DNA from: JAFAGX01 sp035623335
GTDB lineage: Bacteria > Acidobacteriota > Terriglobia > Terriglobales > Acidobacteriaceae
Length of the DNA: 64,000 nucleotides
NCBI GenBank assembly: GCA_035623335.1
Contig: DASPTQ010000320.1
Location: 76,136 to 140,135, forward strand
Direction: 5' to 3'
The notes below the pieces were generated by a model. That model did not search any database. It saw nothing but the letters and a program-made list of their open reading frames with translations, and was not told the DNA's origin. This document shows positions 8,129-19,800 of this stretch, one piece after another (the stretch's first letter is position 1; every line of letters starts with the position of its first letter). Made by a program: the position numbers and the translations under genes.

Positions 8129-10258
8129 ATGTTGGAAACCACGCAATCCATTTCCCCGGTCACGTCCTGGTTGCTCCCGGGGCAGAGCTTGTTCCTGCTC
8201 ATTCACCTTCTGGGCATAGCGTGCTTTGCCTACATCGTGGCCAGACGCCTGGTTCCGCTCCTTCGGGCAGAGAGTGATCGGCGCTTTGACCAGCCGTTGG
8301 CGCGGCTGGGCAAAGTCTGCCAATTTTGGCTTGGACAGTGGAAGCATCCACGCTATAGAACCGCCGGGATCCTTCATATTCTCATTTTCGCGGGCTTCCT
8401 TCTCTTGGCGATGCGGGCCTTCACGGTACTGATCGTCGGTGTCTCGGAGAACTTCGTAATGCCCGGTTTGAAGGGAGAAGCAGGTCATATCTACGAAGTA
8501 ATGACGGACTATGCTGCCACCGTGGTTTTCCTCTGTATGGTATTCGCCATCGCCCGCAGGCTGGTCTTCAAGCCGGCGCGGTATGAAGTACCGGCAAGGT
8601 TCGGGAGAGCCCATAAGGCCGACGCCATCTTCTTGTTGTCACTGATAGCCATTCTGATGCTGGCGGACAGTCTGTTCGAAGCCGCGCGAGCGGCAGGTCA
8701 ACTACAGGCAGGTCAAAGCGTGCAGTTTTCTGCTGCCTTCTCCCTTCCTTGGCTGCTGAAGATCGCTCTGGCCTCGACTCCCTTGCCTGAGCTCGGGCGC
8801 ATTTATCTCGGCTCTTATCTCCTCCATGAGGTTGTTTTTTATTTCTTGCTCTGCTACCGGCCGTTTGGGATTCAGTTTCACGTAGAAACGTCGCTGTTCA
8901 ATATTTACTTTTCGAAGTTGGACAAAAGCAGCCTGAAGCCGGTGAAATGGGGCGTCAGTGATGAGCATCTGGGTCAGGTCAAATCGTTCGGCGTGAAGAC
9001 GTTCTCCGACTTCACCTGGAAGCACATGCTGGATTTTTATTCCTGTGCCGACTGCGGACGCTGCTCCGACAACTGTCCCGCCAACGCTGCCGGGCGCCCT
9101 CTGTCGCCACGGTTCCTCACCATTAAAGCGCGCGACTATGCGTTTCAGCACTATCCCCTGTTTGGCCATGCGGGCAATGGGCAGCAGCTGATCGGCAGCC
9201 TCTACTCCGAGGACGAGATCTGGTCATGCACGACCTGCGGTGCCTGCGAACAAGAATGCCCGTTGCTGATCGAATATATCGACAAGGTGGTTGATTTGCG
9301 ACGCGGCTTGGTGGATGAGGGAAACGTACCCCAGTCTCTGCAAAAGCCTTTCAAGGCGCTCGAGAGCCGAGGCAATCCTTACGGCAAGATGGAGAAGAAA
9401 AGGGCTGACTGGATCCAGGCAAAAGATTTCGAGCAAGTCTGCCGGGTGAAGACGCTGGACAAAAACCATAGCGCCAAGGCTCTCTATTTTGTGGACAGCA
9501 TTACTTCTTACGACGCGCGGATGCAGTCGATTGGCCGGGCGACAGCCAAGATCCTCGATCACATCGGAGAAAATTTCGGAATCCTCGGCGCAACCGAAAG
9601 AGATAGCGGTCATGAAGTCCGCCGCTTCGGCGAGGAGATGCTGTTTATGGCGCTGCGCGATAAGAACGTGGATGCCATCAGGGCCTCCGGCGTCGAGAGG
9701 ATTGTTACCGCCGACCCGCATGCCTACAACGCGCTGAAACACGATTACCGCGATGTACCGCCAGTCGAACACATCAGCCAAGTGCTAGCCCGCGCGGTCA
9801 AGTCCGGCAAGATCAGCTTCAATCACTTAGAAGACGAAAATACTTATACCTACCATGACCCCTGCTATCTGGGACGGCACAACCAGGTCTACGACGATCC
9901 TCGTAACGTGCTCGATGCGATTCCCGGCCTGAAGCGAGTCGAGATGAAGCGCTCGCGCGATCGCTCCTTCTGCTGTGGTGGCGGTGGGTTGATGTTGTTC
10001 TATGAGCCCAAGGAAGAAGAGCGAATCGGAGTGAAGCGAATTCGGATGGCCGCTGAGGCGGGAGCCAATGTGATCGTGACCGCCTGTCCCTTCTGCCTGG
10101 CAAATCTCGAGGATGCGATCAAGGTGGCAGGTTTCGAAGGAAAAATGAGCGCCATCGATCTAGCCGAGTTGGCCGAACAAAGGCTTGCCCGTGAAGGCCC
10201 GGCTGGGGAAACCGCAGGGGTGCCCGAAATCCAACAAGAGTGCATTTCAGGGAGGTAG
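8129..10258 (+). CDS. Membrane ETF:(mena)quinone oxidoreductase-type iron-sulfur protein
   Basis: The 709-residue protein begins with about five membrane helices (near 18-40, 79-105, 128-147, 166-185, 225-243), resembling the cytochrome-b-like domain of NarI/HdrE. A soluble part follows with two [4Fe-4S] motifs, Cys306/309/312/316 (CADCGRCSDNC) and Cys367/370/373/377 (CTTCGACEQEC). The C-terminal CCG-domain region has FCCGGGG near 620. This is the layout of the DUF224-type EMO proteins that pass electrons from acyl-CoA dehydrogenases via EtfAB to menaquinone. The etfB start lies 2 bp downstream, then etfA and an acyl-CoA dehydrogenase, which fits that role closely. Confidence 0.88.
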   Translation: MLETTQSISPVTSWLLPGQSLFLLIHLLGIACFAYIVARRLVPLLRAESDRRFDQPLARLGKVCQFWLGQWKHPRYRTAGILHILIFAGFLLLAMRAFTVLIVGVSENFVMPGLKGEAGHIYEVMTDYAATVVFLCMVFAIARRLVFKPARYEVPARFGRAHKADAIFLLSLIAILMLADSLFEAARAAGQLQAGQSVQFSAAFSLPWLLKIALASTPLPELGRIYLGSYLLHEVVFYFLLCYRPFGIQFHVETSLFNIYFSKLDKSSLKPVKWGVSDEHLGQVKSFGVKTFSDFTWKHMLDFYSCADCGRCSDNCPANAAGRPLSPRFLTIKARDYAFQHYPLFGHAGNGQQLIGSLYSEDEIWSCTTCGACEQECPLLIEYIDKVVDLRRGLVDEGNVPQSLQKPFKALESRGNPYGKMEKKRADWIQAKDFEQVCRVKTLDKNHSAKALYFVDSITSYDARMQSIGRATAKILDHIGENFGILGATERDSGHEVRRFGEEMLFMALRDKNVDAIRASGVERIVTADPHAYNALKHDYRDVPPVEHISQVLARAVKSGKISFNHLEDENTYTYHDPCYLGRHNQVYDDPRNVLDAIPGLKRVEMKRSRDRSFCCGGGGLMLFYEPKEEERIGVKRIRMAAEAGANVIVTACPFCLANLEDAIKVAGFEGKMSAIDLAELAEQRLAREGPAGETAGVPEIQQECISGR

Positions 10259-10260
10259 AC

Positions 10261-11052
10261 GTGGAGATCTTAGTTTGCGCAAAAAGAGTACCGGACACCT
10301 CGGAGAATGAGATTCAACTCAACTCCGCAGGCAATGATATCGAGCGCGACGAATTGGTTTACTCGATCAACGAAGCGGACAACTACGCCGTGGAAGAGGC
10401 TCTCGAGATCGTCGCCCGGGTAGGGGGAAGCGTCACGGTCGTGACCGTCGGCAGCGAAGAGGATGAAGAAATCTTGCGGCGAGAGATGGCCATGGGCGCG
10501 AACCATGGGGTCCTGATTTCCGACGATGCTTTCACTGGATCGGACGGCCGGGGCATCGCAACCATTCTCAAGGCCTTCGTCCAAAAGGGCAGGTACGACC
10601 TGATTCTGACTGGAGTGCAAGCGGAAGCCGGGGCCGGGGAGGTAGGCGGAATGCTGGCGGCGATGCTCGAGTATCCCTTCGCTTCGTTGGTCAACTCCAT
10701 CGAACTGCTGGAGGAGGGAAGATTGAAGATCAGCCGTGAAATTGAAGGTGGCAACCGAGAGATCAGCGAGATCGATCTTCCCTGTGTGCTCTCGATTCAG
10801 ACTGGAATCAATGAGCCGCGTTATGTCGGCATGCGGGGCGTTCGCGCCGTGGCCTCTGTTCCCGTTCCCACCTACAGCGCTTCGGATTTGGGCCTCTCTG
10901 CAAATGGTGTGGGAGCCGCCGCCGCGAAAGTGAAACGGGTGAATTACTTTGTGCCCACACACGGCAAAGCTGCGGAAATTCTCACCGCCAGCCGCGAAGA
11001 AAACATTGAAAAACTGCTTGAGCTGGTCGCAGCCAGAGGAGGGTTGCAATGA
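10261..11052 (+). CDS. etfB: Electron transfer flavoprotein beta subunit
   Basis: The 263-residue protein starts EILVCAKRVPDTSEN and contains SINEADNYAVEEALEI, VTVVTVGSEEDEE and the LILTGVQAEAGAGEVG segment of EtfB, with AMP and partner-binding features. GTG at 10261 is chosen because GGGAGG lies at 10250-10255 and the family N-terminus begins there; the in-frame GTG at 10240 would lie inside the previous gene. It pairs with EtfA (overlap ATGA) as the heterodimer carrying electrons from the acyl-CoA dehydrogenase to the membrane oxidoreductase. Confidence 0.95.
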   Translation: MEILVCAKRVPDTSENEIQLNSAGNDIERDELVYSINEADNYAVEEALEIVARVGGSVTVVTVGSEEDEEILRREMAMGANHGVLISDDAFTGSDGRGIATILKAFVQKGRYDLILTGVQAEAGAGEVGGMLAAMLEYPFASLVNSIELLEEGRLKISREIEGGNREISEIDLPCVLSIQTGINEPRYVGMRGVRAVASVPVPTYSASDLGLSANGVGAAAAKVKRVNYFVPTHGKAAEILTASREENIEKLLELVAARGGLQ

Positions 11053-12038
11053 TGCCCGCAATCTTTGCTTACATCACACATCGAGGTGGGGTGGTCGATG
11101 ACTCCGCCTCCGAGCTAGTGAGCGCAGCCCGACAACTGGATCCCATGGCTTCCCCTGTAGCCATTGTCATCGGCTCAGGAAGTGAGCTGGAGGTTGCCTG
11201 CCAATCCCTGCGGGCTTCTTACCGAGAGATATGGAAAGTCGCCAACCCGGCCCTCGCCTATCCCAACGCTGAATTGATCCGCCAGGCGCTGGTCCAAGTC
11301 CTGCCCCGGGGCAGCATCGTGTTATTCCCGCATGCCCACTTCGCAATGGATTTGGCTCCCGGCCTCTCGGTCAAGCTGAATACAGCTTTCCTGTCCGATG
11401 TCGTCGGAATCGAGGGTGTGGACGGCGCCTTGCTCAAGGTCATCCGTCAGGAATTTGGCGGTCAGGTGAGCACGCATGTGAACTGTGACATTTCCTTCGG
11501 GGCAGTAATTACACTTCGCTCGGGCGCATTTAAGCCGCTCGAAGGCACTCCCCAAGCCGGCACGGTGGTGGATAAAACTGCCGAGGTCGGCACCCTAAGC
11601 GCAGGCCGGCGATACCTCGAAACGGTGGTGGCTGAGGCGGGCGATGTTGACATCTCCCAGTACGCGGCTTTGGTCTCCATCGGACGTGGCATCCAGGAAA
11701 AAGACAACGTCGCCATCGCGCAAGAGCTCGCCGAGGCCATGGGCGCGGCCGTGGCCTGCTCCCGACCGGTGGTCGACGCCAAGTGGCTGGAGAAGTCTCG
11801 CCAGGTGGGATCATCGGGAAAGACCGTGAAGCCCAAGGTCTATCTGGCCTGCGGTATCAGCGGCTCGTCCCAGCATTTAGCCGGCATTAAGGGCAATCCT
11901 TTTATCGTTGCCATTAACAAGAACCCCCAGGCTCCCATCTTCCAGGTGGCAGACGTTGGAATTGTCGATGACATCCTGGAGTTTCTTCCCGAACTAACCA
12001 AGAAAATCCGCGAAAGGCGTTGTGTTTCGCTTAAGTGA
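11049..12038 (+). CDS. etfA: Electron transfer flavoprotein alpha subunit
   Basis: The 329-residue protein has the FAD-binding C-terminal domain typical of EtfA: GAAVACSRPVVDAKWLEKSR, QVGSSGKTVKPKVYLACGIS, GSSQHLAGIKG and INKNPQAPIFQVADVGIV. The start overlaps the etfB stop by 4 bp (ATGA), indicating translational coupling. It ends 12 bp before the acyl-CoA dehydrogenase. With EtfB and the membrane iron-sulfur protein it forms an acyl-CoA-to-quinone electron path; nothing in the motifs points to a bifurcating form with a second flavin, but this cannot be excluded by eye. Confidence 0.95.
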   Translation: MMPAIFAYITHRGGVVDDSASELVSAARQLDPMASPVAIVIGSGSELEVACQSLRASYREIWKVANPALAYPNAELIRQALVQVLPRGSIVLFPHAHFAMDLAPGLSVKLNTAFLSDVVGIEGVDGALLKVIRQEFGGQVSTHVNCDISFGAVITLRSGAFKPLEGTPQAGTVVDKTAEVGTLSAGRRYLETVVAEAGDVDISQYAALVSIGRGIQEKDNVAIAQELAEAMGAAVACSRPVVDAKWLEKSRQVGSSGKTVKPKVYLACGISGSSQHLAGIKGNPFIVAINKNPQAPIFQVADVGIVDDILEFLPELTKKIRERRCVSLK

Positions 12039-12050
12039 GGTAACCACGCA

Positions 12051-13727
12051 ATGATCACCGCCAAGACTCTGAAGCTGAGTTTGAAGTCGCTGCGCGAGTT
12101 CGCCAAGAAGCGTTTGCCGGACGAGACCTTGATCGAGCTCGATGCCCGCGACGAATGCCCTCTCGATATCGTGCGGCAAATGTGCAGCCCGGACAAGCTG
12201 GGAATTCAACTTCTGTTCATTCCGGAAGAATACGGCGGCATGGGCGGCACCACCATCGATGTGTATTGCGTGTGCGAGGAAATGGCGCGCATTGATCTGG
12301 GCGTTGCGACATCGGTGCTGGCAACGTTTCTGGGCAGCGATCCCATCACCGTGGGTGCCACGCCGGAGCAGAAGAAGCTGTGGCTGACACGCATCGCGGA
12401 AGAGGGAACCCTTTTCGCCTATGCCGCGACCGAGCCGGAAGCCGGCAGTGATCTCGGAGCGCTTCGCACCACGGCGGAGAGAGTCATGGAGGATGGCAAG
12501 ATTGTCGGCTACAAAATCACTGGCAACAAGCAATGGATTAGTAACGGCGGCATCGCGGACGCTTATACCGTGCTAGCGAACACGCCCAGTGGTCCGAGCT
12601 GGTTCATCCTGGAGAAAGGCGCGCAAGGTTTTACCCACGACGAACCCGAAGATAAGCACGGCATTCGGCTCAGCAACACCGCAGCGCTTGCCTTCGACAA
12701 GGTCTTTGTTCCCACCGCGCAGCTGGTCGGTGGCGTGGAAGGCCAGGGATTGAACCAAGCCCAGGCGGTCTTCGGATACACGCGCTTGATGGTGGCCGCG
12801 TTTGGTCTGGGGGCAGGCTGGTCTGCGCTCGACCGTGCCATTCCCTATTCCACCAAGCGCATTCAAGCCGGGGCACCGCTCTCGGAGAAGCAAGGATACA
12901 CGCACAAGCTCATCGTGCCGAACGTGGCCCGTCTCGAGGCCGCCCGCGCTTACATCGAGGAGGTCGCCGAGCGTATCGACGCCGGCGAGGGCAGCCTAAA
13001 CACGGAAGGTGCAATCGCCAAATACATGGCCACCGAGGCAGGGAATAGCGCTGCCGAGGCCAGCATCCAGGCGCTGGGCGGCTACGGCTACACCCACGAA
13101 TATATGGTGGAGAAGATCAGCCGCGATGTGCGCATCACCGTTATTTACGAAGGCACCTCGGAGATCATGGAGATGACCATCAGCCGCGATCGCTGGCAGA
13201 CCCACCTGAAGACGCGGGGACAACATTATCACGATGAGGCGAAGAAGTTCGAGGCATTACACGCACGTTATTCCCAGGTAGGTGCGGATGTCGTCGGGCT
13301 GGCGTTGCATGCGCTAGCCGAGGTGATGGAGAGGGCCCGAATGGCACGGCTGACACGCTATCAACATATCCTGCTCCGCCTGGGCGAGTTGATTGCTTAC
13401 GCCGAGTGCGCGGGGAGCTTAGCCCGCCGCGCGTCACTCCTGGCGGAAAACAAACTGAACGAAAAGGCAAACCGGCGCTTCGATGCGGCGGCAGTAGCAG
13501 CGATCAGCCGCGTTTTCGCTCGCGAAGCCGCGCTCAAAGTTGCCGAGGACGGCCTGCGCTGGGTGGTCGGAGCCGGTGGTTTGGGGGACGCAGACTTGCG
13601 CGCCTTCGAGGCGAGCCTGGGGCTAGCGGCTGTACACCGCGCGCAAACTGGCTTGATTGCCGACATGGATTACGTGGCCGACATACTGTACGGGCGCGCA
13701 GCTAAGCGCGAGCCTGTCGCGGCGTGA
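12051..13727 (+). CDS. Acyl-CoA dehydrogenase with C-terminal extension
   Basis: The 558-residue flavoenzyme shows the ACAD fold: FIPEEYGGMGG near 56, AYAATEPEAGSDLGALRT near 124, KQWISNGGIAD near 160, ALGGYGYTHEYMVEKISRDV near 341, and YEGTSEI with probable catalytic base Glu367. It continues for about 180 residues beyond the usual end near 380, with helices (ALAEVMERARMARLTRYQHI, FAREAALKVAEDGLRWVVG) like the extra domain of VLCAD/ACAD9-type enzymes, which favours long-chain substrates. It would insert or remove an alpha,beta double bond in acyl-CoA. Position after etfBA and before the megasynthase suggests it works on the product or a precursor of that pathway; direction is unknown. Confidence 0.92.
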   Translation: MITAKTLKLSLKSLREFAKKRLPDETLIELDARDECPLDIVRQMCSPDKLGIQLLFIPEEYGGMGGTTIDVYCVCEEMARIDLGVATSVLATFLGSDPITVGATPEQKKLWLTRIAEEGTLFAYAATEPEAGSDLGALRTTAERVMEDGKIVGYKITGNKQWISNGGIADAYTVLANTPSGPSWFILEKGAQGFTHDEPEDKHGIRLSNTAALAFDKVFVPTAQLVGGVEGQGLNQAQAVFGYTRLMVAAFGLGAGWSALDRAIPYSTKRIQAGAPLSEKQGYTHKLIVPNVARLEAARAYIEEVAERIDAGEGSLNTEGAIAKYMATEAGNSAAEASIQALGGYGYTHEYMVEKISRDVRITVIYEGTSEIMEMTISRDRWQTHLKTRGQHYHDEAKKFEALHARYSQVGADVVGLALHALAEVMERARMARLTRYQHILLRLGELIAYAECAGSLARRASLLAENKLNEKANRRFDAAAVAAISRVFAREAALKVAEDGLRWVVGAGGLGDADLRAFEASLGLAAVHRAQTGLIADMDYVADILYGRAAKREPVAA

Positions 13728-13817
13728 TTTTGCATGATGGATTCATGAGCGTCTGGCTTAGAGATGTCCTCTTTGCCGTAGAGGATCAAGAGGTTCTTTC
13801 TCGAATGGAGTGCAGTC

Positions 13818-16800
13818 ATGGAAAACACTTTATACCGAGCCATCGCGATTGTGGGGACCGGGGCCATTTTGCCCGACGCGCCCAACGTCCCCGCGTTTTG
13901 GGAGAACATCAAGAACGGCCGATACAGCGTGACGGAGGTTGATCAACAGCGTTGGGACCCGTTGCTCTACTACGACCCCAATCCCGCGGTGCCAGACAAG
14001 ACTTACTCCAAGATCGGCGGGTGGGTACGCGAGTTTACCTGGGAGCCGATAAAGTGGCACCTACCGGTGCCACCGCGTGTGGTGGATGCCATGGATGGCG
14101 CCCAGAAGTGGGCTATCGCCTGCACCCGCGAAGCGCTCGAGGACTACGGCTACCGCAAACGGCCACTGAATCCCGAGCGCACGGCCGTGATTCTGGGCAA
14201 TGCCATGGCGGGAGAAAGGCACTATCTGACGTCGCTGCGCATTTACTTCCCAGAATACGCGCGCGAACTGGGGAAGATTACCAGCTTCGCTGCACTGCCG
14301 GAAGCGATCCGCCGCGACATCATCCGCGAACTGCACGACCGCATAAGCAAGCTCCTGCCCGAAATCACGGAAGACAGTATGCCGGGGGAACTAGCCAATT
14401 GCATTGCTGGACGTATCGCCAACCTCTTCGACTTTCGCGGACCCAATTTCGTCTGCGATGCCGCCTGTGCCTCGGCGATGGCGGCCCTGGGTGCGGCGAT
14501 CGAAGGATTGGTGGAAAAGGATTTCGACGTGGCCATCGCCGGCGGCATTGACCGCAACATGGGTGCACCGACCTTTGTCAAGTTCTGCAAGATTGGGGCG
14601 CTTTCCGCGACCGGCACTCGCCCCTACGCGGAAGGAGCCGACGGTTTCGTTATGGGCGAAGGCGCCGCCATTTTCCTGATGAAGCGGCTCGCCGATGCCG
14701 AGCGTGACGGCGACAAAATTTACGCTGTGGTGCGCGGCCTCGGCGGTTCGAGTGATGGAAAAGGCAAAGGCATCACCGCACCCAACCCGATCGGGCAAAG
14801 ACTGGCGGTCGAGCGCGCCTGGCAGAACGCCGGATTATCCCCCGCGACGGCCACTTACTTTGAAGGTCATGGCACGTCCACCCGCGTGGGCGACGTCGTC
14901 GAAGTGCAGAGCCTGGCAGAGGTGCTTAGCAGCTATCATCTTCCCCACCGCTCCATAGGCTTGGGATCGGTAAAGTCGAATTTTGGCCATTTAAAAGGAG
15001 CCGCCGGGGCCGCGGGATTCTTGAAAACCGTGCTGGCGCTTCGCGACAAAGTGCTGCCCCCCAGCGTGCACTGTGAGCATCCGAATCCAGACATCGACTT
15101 TGCTCATTCTCCGCTATACGTCAACACCGAGCTCAGGTCGTGGATCGTCCCTCCGGATGGCATACGGCGCGCTGGCTTGAGCGCCTTCGGTTTCGGCGGC
15201 ACCAACTTCCATGCCGTGCTCGAAGAATACATTCCGGAGAGATCGAATGGGAATGGCAAGCGATCGGTGGCAGTGAGTGAAAGACCTGCCGCGGTGATGG
15301 AGGCCACGAGCAACGCGAAAGAGGTTGCTTCCGCTTCCCCCTCTCCCCATAAAGTGCCCTTACGGGATGCGCTGGTAATCGGCGCCGCCTCGCAAGCCGA
15401 ATTGGTTCAGCGCCTGCAGGTGGTGGAGAAAGACGCCAAAGCGGGCATCGTACCCGATCGCTCAGCTCCCGCCGAACCAGACCTGCGTGCGCCTGAACGC
15501 CTGGCCATCGACTATAGCAATGCATCTGAGCTGGCGGCCAAAGCAGCCAGTGCGTTCAAAGCATTGGCTGCCGACCAGCCCGCGGTGTGGAAGCCTCTGC
15601 GCGCATTGGGAATCTTTCGCGGTCATGGTCCCGCGCCCAAGGTAGCGTTCTTGTATCCAGGGCAAGGCTCGCAGTACGTCAACATGCTCAAGACCCTGCG
15701 TGACACGGAGCCGATTGTCGCTGAAGTGTTCGCGGAAGCCGATCGTGTGATGACGCCGCTTTTGGGAAAAGCGCTCAGCGAATTCATCTTTGTTGATCAA
15801 GGCGACGCCGAAGCCGTGGGCAGAGCGGAAGACGATTTGCGGCAAACCGCGATTACTCAGCCGGCAGTGCTGGCCGCCGACCTTGCGCTGACCCGTTTGC
15901 TGGCGGCTTACGGCATCACGCCCGATTTCACCATGGGACACAGCTTGGGTGAATACGGAGCTCTGGTTGCCACCGGCGCGCTTCCCTTCGGTCAGGCACT
16001 GGAAGCGGTCAGCGCCCGCGGCCGCGAAATGACGCAGGTCGCCATGGCCGACAACGGCCGCATGGCGGCCGTGTTTGCCCCGCTTGCGGAAATCGAGAGG
16101 CTGCTGAAAACCGTCGATGGATACGTGGTAATCGCCAATATCAACAGCGAACATCAGTCGGTGATCGGGGGCAACAGCAAGGCGGTCGGACAGGCCATGG
16201 AGCTCTTCCAGAAATCAGGCTATGAGGTATCCGCGTTGCCCGTCAGCCACGCCTTCCACACTTCGATCGTGGCGCCCGCAAGCCTGCCCCTGCGACGCGT
16301 GCTGGAGCGGCTGAACCTCCAGTCGCCGCGCCTGCCCATTGTGGCCAACACGAACGGCAAGTTTTACCCCACCGGGCCCAATGTCGTGCCACAGATGCTG
16401 GACATTCTGGCCCAGCAGGTCGCATCGCCAGTGCAGTTCGTCACCGGACTGCGCACCTTGTATGACGCCGGGGCGAGAGTATTTGTCGAAGTAGGACCGA
16501 AGAAGGCATTGCAAGGATTTGCCGAGGACGTGCTCGGCCCGCGCGGTGATGTTGTTTGGTTGTTCACCAATCATCCGAAAGTCGGCGACGTCCCCGCGTT
16601 CAACCAGGCACTCTGCTGCCTGTATGCGGCGGGACTGGGCCACGGGATTGCGGAATCACGGCACCAGGCGATGGCATCGGTGACCGCGGTTGCAGCACCG
16701 CCCGCGACGATTCCACCAACCTCTGGGGTTCGATCTGAGCCCGGCAAGCAGGTTGCGCCAGCGCCCTTGAACAACAATCACTATGTCGAACTTGGCCGTT

Positions 16801-19800
16801 TCTTTGCGGATGTTCTCGAACGCGGCTGGCAGATCACTCAGGGGCAGAGACCCACGACGGGTCGTGACTCGCCGGTGGCTATCACCGGTGCAGCTCTGGG
16901 CCTACCAGGCACCGAGCGCATTTTCGATGATTCCAACGTGGGTCGCCTACTGCGGGGTGACCAATTTATCGACACCATCCCCAGCCGATTCCGCCGCGCC
17001 ATGCTCGACAAGCACATCACGCGCCTGGTCAAGAGCGATGACGGGGGAGGCGCTTTCGAAACCATCACGGATGTGGCCGGCGTCATCAAGCTGGCAGGCC
17101 GTGGCGGCGCTTTCGACTTGGAGAGCGAATTCGGTGTTTCCCACGATCGCCTAGTGGCCTTAGATCGAGACACTCAATTGGCGATTGCCGTAGGGCTTGA
17201 CGCGTTGCGCGACGCGGGTCTCCCGCTGGTCTTACATTACAAGACCACTAGCAAAGGCACACCGTTACCCGACCGTTGGGCGTTGCCTGATTCCCTCCGC
17301 GATGACACCGGCGTGATATTTGCCTCGGCTTTCCCAGGCCTCGACTCCCTCGCTGATGAGATGTCGCGCTACTGTGCGGACCATGCCCGCCGCGGGCAAC
17401 TGGCGACTCTGGAAAGCTTGCAGGCCCGACTGACAGAGGCCAACGACGATTCCATCCTCGCTCGCGAGATTGAACGGCGAATCGAAGATCTTCGCGATGG
17501 CATCGAGAAACAGCCGTACATCTTTGACCGGCGCTACCTCTTCCGAGTGTTGCCGATGGGACACTCGCAATTTGCCGAATTCATCGGTGCTCGCGGGCCA
17601 AACACGCAAATCAATTCGGCCTGTGCCAGCACCACGCAGGCGGTGGCCTTGGCCGAGGACTGGATCCGTGCTGGCAGGTGCCGGCGCGTGATCGTGGTTT
17701 CTGCCGACGACATCACTACCGACAACCTGATTGGTTGGATGGGCGCAGGTTTTCTGGCCAGCGGAGCAGCAGCCACGGACGAAGTCGTCGAAGAAGCCGC
17801 CGTGCCCTTTGACCGGCGCCGCCACGGCATGATCATCGGAATGGGCGCCGCGGGACTGGTAGTTGAGAGTCGAGAGGCGGCGGCTGAACGAGGCATTCAG
17901 CCGATCTGCGAAGTGCTGAGCACGGTGACCGCCAATAGCGCCTTCCACGGCACTCGTCTGGACGTGCAACACATCGGCCAGGTCATGGAAGATCTGGTGG
18001 CCAAAGCGGAGACCGGCAGCTGCATCGAACGTCATCAAATCGCGCCGCGCACGGTGTTCGTGTCTCACGAGACCTATACGCCCGCGCGTGGCGGCAGCGC
18101 CGCAGCCGAGATCCATGCCTTGCGCCGCGTCTTCGGAGACGCTGCCGATCAGATTGTCATCGCCAATACCAAAGGCTTCACCGGTCATGCCATGGGCGCT
18201 GGCGTCGAAGATGTCCTGGCCGTGAAAGCCCTCGAAACAGGAGTCGTGCCACCCGTGGCCAACTTCAAGGAGGTTGATCCCGAGCTTGGGAAGTTGAACT
18301 TATCCAAAGGCGGCGCCTATCCGGTCGAATACGCCTTGCGTCTGGGCGCCGGGTTTGGCTCGCAGATCAGCATGACTCTGCTGCGTTGGGTTGCGACGCC
18401 AGACCGAGTTCATCGCAGCCCGAATGAACTCGGATACTCCTATCGTATCGCTGACAGCGCTGCCTGGAACGCTTGGCTCAGCCGCCTGGCGAGCCATCCG
18501 GCCGCGGAGCTGGAGGTTGTTCACCGCACGCTGCGGGTGCGCGATAAGGGGCCGGCAGCACGCACGGCCGAGGTCATTCGGGAACCGGGAATCGCACGGC
18601 TGCCATCCGTCGCGCAGACCCCATCGCCCGCCATGGCGGCGCGCCCCTTCCAGTCACAGCCGCCCTCAGGAAGCACGGCCGCTGAGACGAGCGCGCAACG
18701 ACAAGTGGCCGGGCCCGCAACTGCTGCCCCGGCAGGGATGGCATCCGAGGGGAAGCGCGAATCCGAAGTTGTTGGAACGGCTCCTGCGGCGAAGGTGAAG
18801 CCGGAAACTGTCATCAAGAGTACAGCACCGACAACTGCCGCAGTCCTCCCCCTACCTACCAATCAAGAGGCCGCCCGTGATCCGGTCAGGGAACGAATCC
18901 TTGCGCTTGTGGTGGAGAAAACCGGTTATCCGCAAGACATGCTGGATTTGGATCTCGATTTGGAAGCAGACCTTGGGGTTGACACCGTGAAGCAGGCAGA
19001 AATGTTTGCAGCTATCCGCGAACTCTACGACATTCCGCGAGATGAGAACCGCAAACTGCGCGACTATCCGACGCTGGCCCACGTAATTCGCTTCGTATAC
19101 GAGAAGAGGCCAGATCTGGCCAGTATCTCTCTCCCTCGATCTACCTCTGCAGTCGTGGCAAAGAAGGAAGAAACAACTCCAACTCAAGCGGCGGCCTTGG
19201 CCGCCAAGCTGGAAGCTGAAAACAAAGCTGCGCCTCCCGCCATTGTAGCGTTGCCGTCCGGAGCCAACAGCCCTGGGGGAGCAGTGGCAGAGCGCATTTT
19301 GGCGCTAGTGGTAGAGAAAACCGGTTATCCCAAGGACATGCTTGACCTCGACCTCGATCTCGAAGCCGACCTTGGCGTGGACACCGTCAAGCAGGCAGAG
19401 ATGTTCGCGGCCATCCGCGAAATCTACAACATTCCCCGGGATGAGAACCGCAAGTTGCGCGATTATCCAACGCTCGCCCACGTGATTCGCTTTGTGTATG
19501 AGAAGAGGCCTGACCTCAAAGGCCCCGCATCGTCGGGGCCCGGGCCGGGAATCGAGCAAGCAGAAGAAGAGAAAGAAATAAAGCAGACCCAGCCCGCCAC
19601 CGCACCAGCGGCTGAGATTCCTGCCCACGACCAGGATGTTGTCAAAGACCGAATCCTGGCCCTGGTGGTGGAGAAAACCGGTTATCCCAAGGACATGCTT
19701 GACCTCGATCTCGATCTCGAAGCCGACCTTGGCGTGGACACCGTCAAGCAGGCAGAGATGTTCGCGGCCATCCGCGAGATCTACAACATCCCGCGCGATG

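Noticed and set aside
17265..18188. 307-codon minus-strand frame
   Set aside because: Antisense to the second KS domain of the megasynthase; no coding features of its own.
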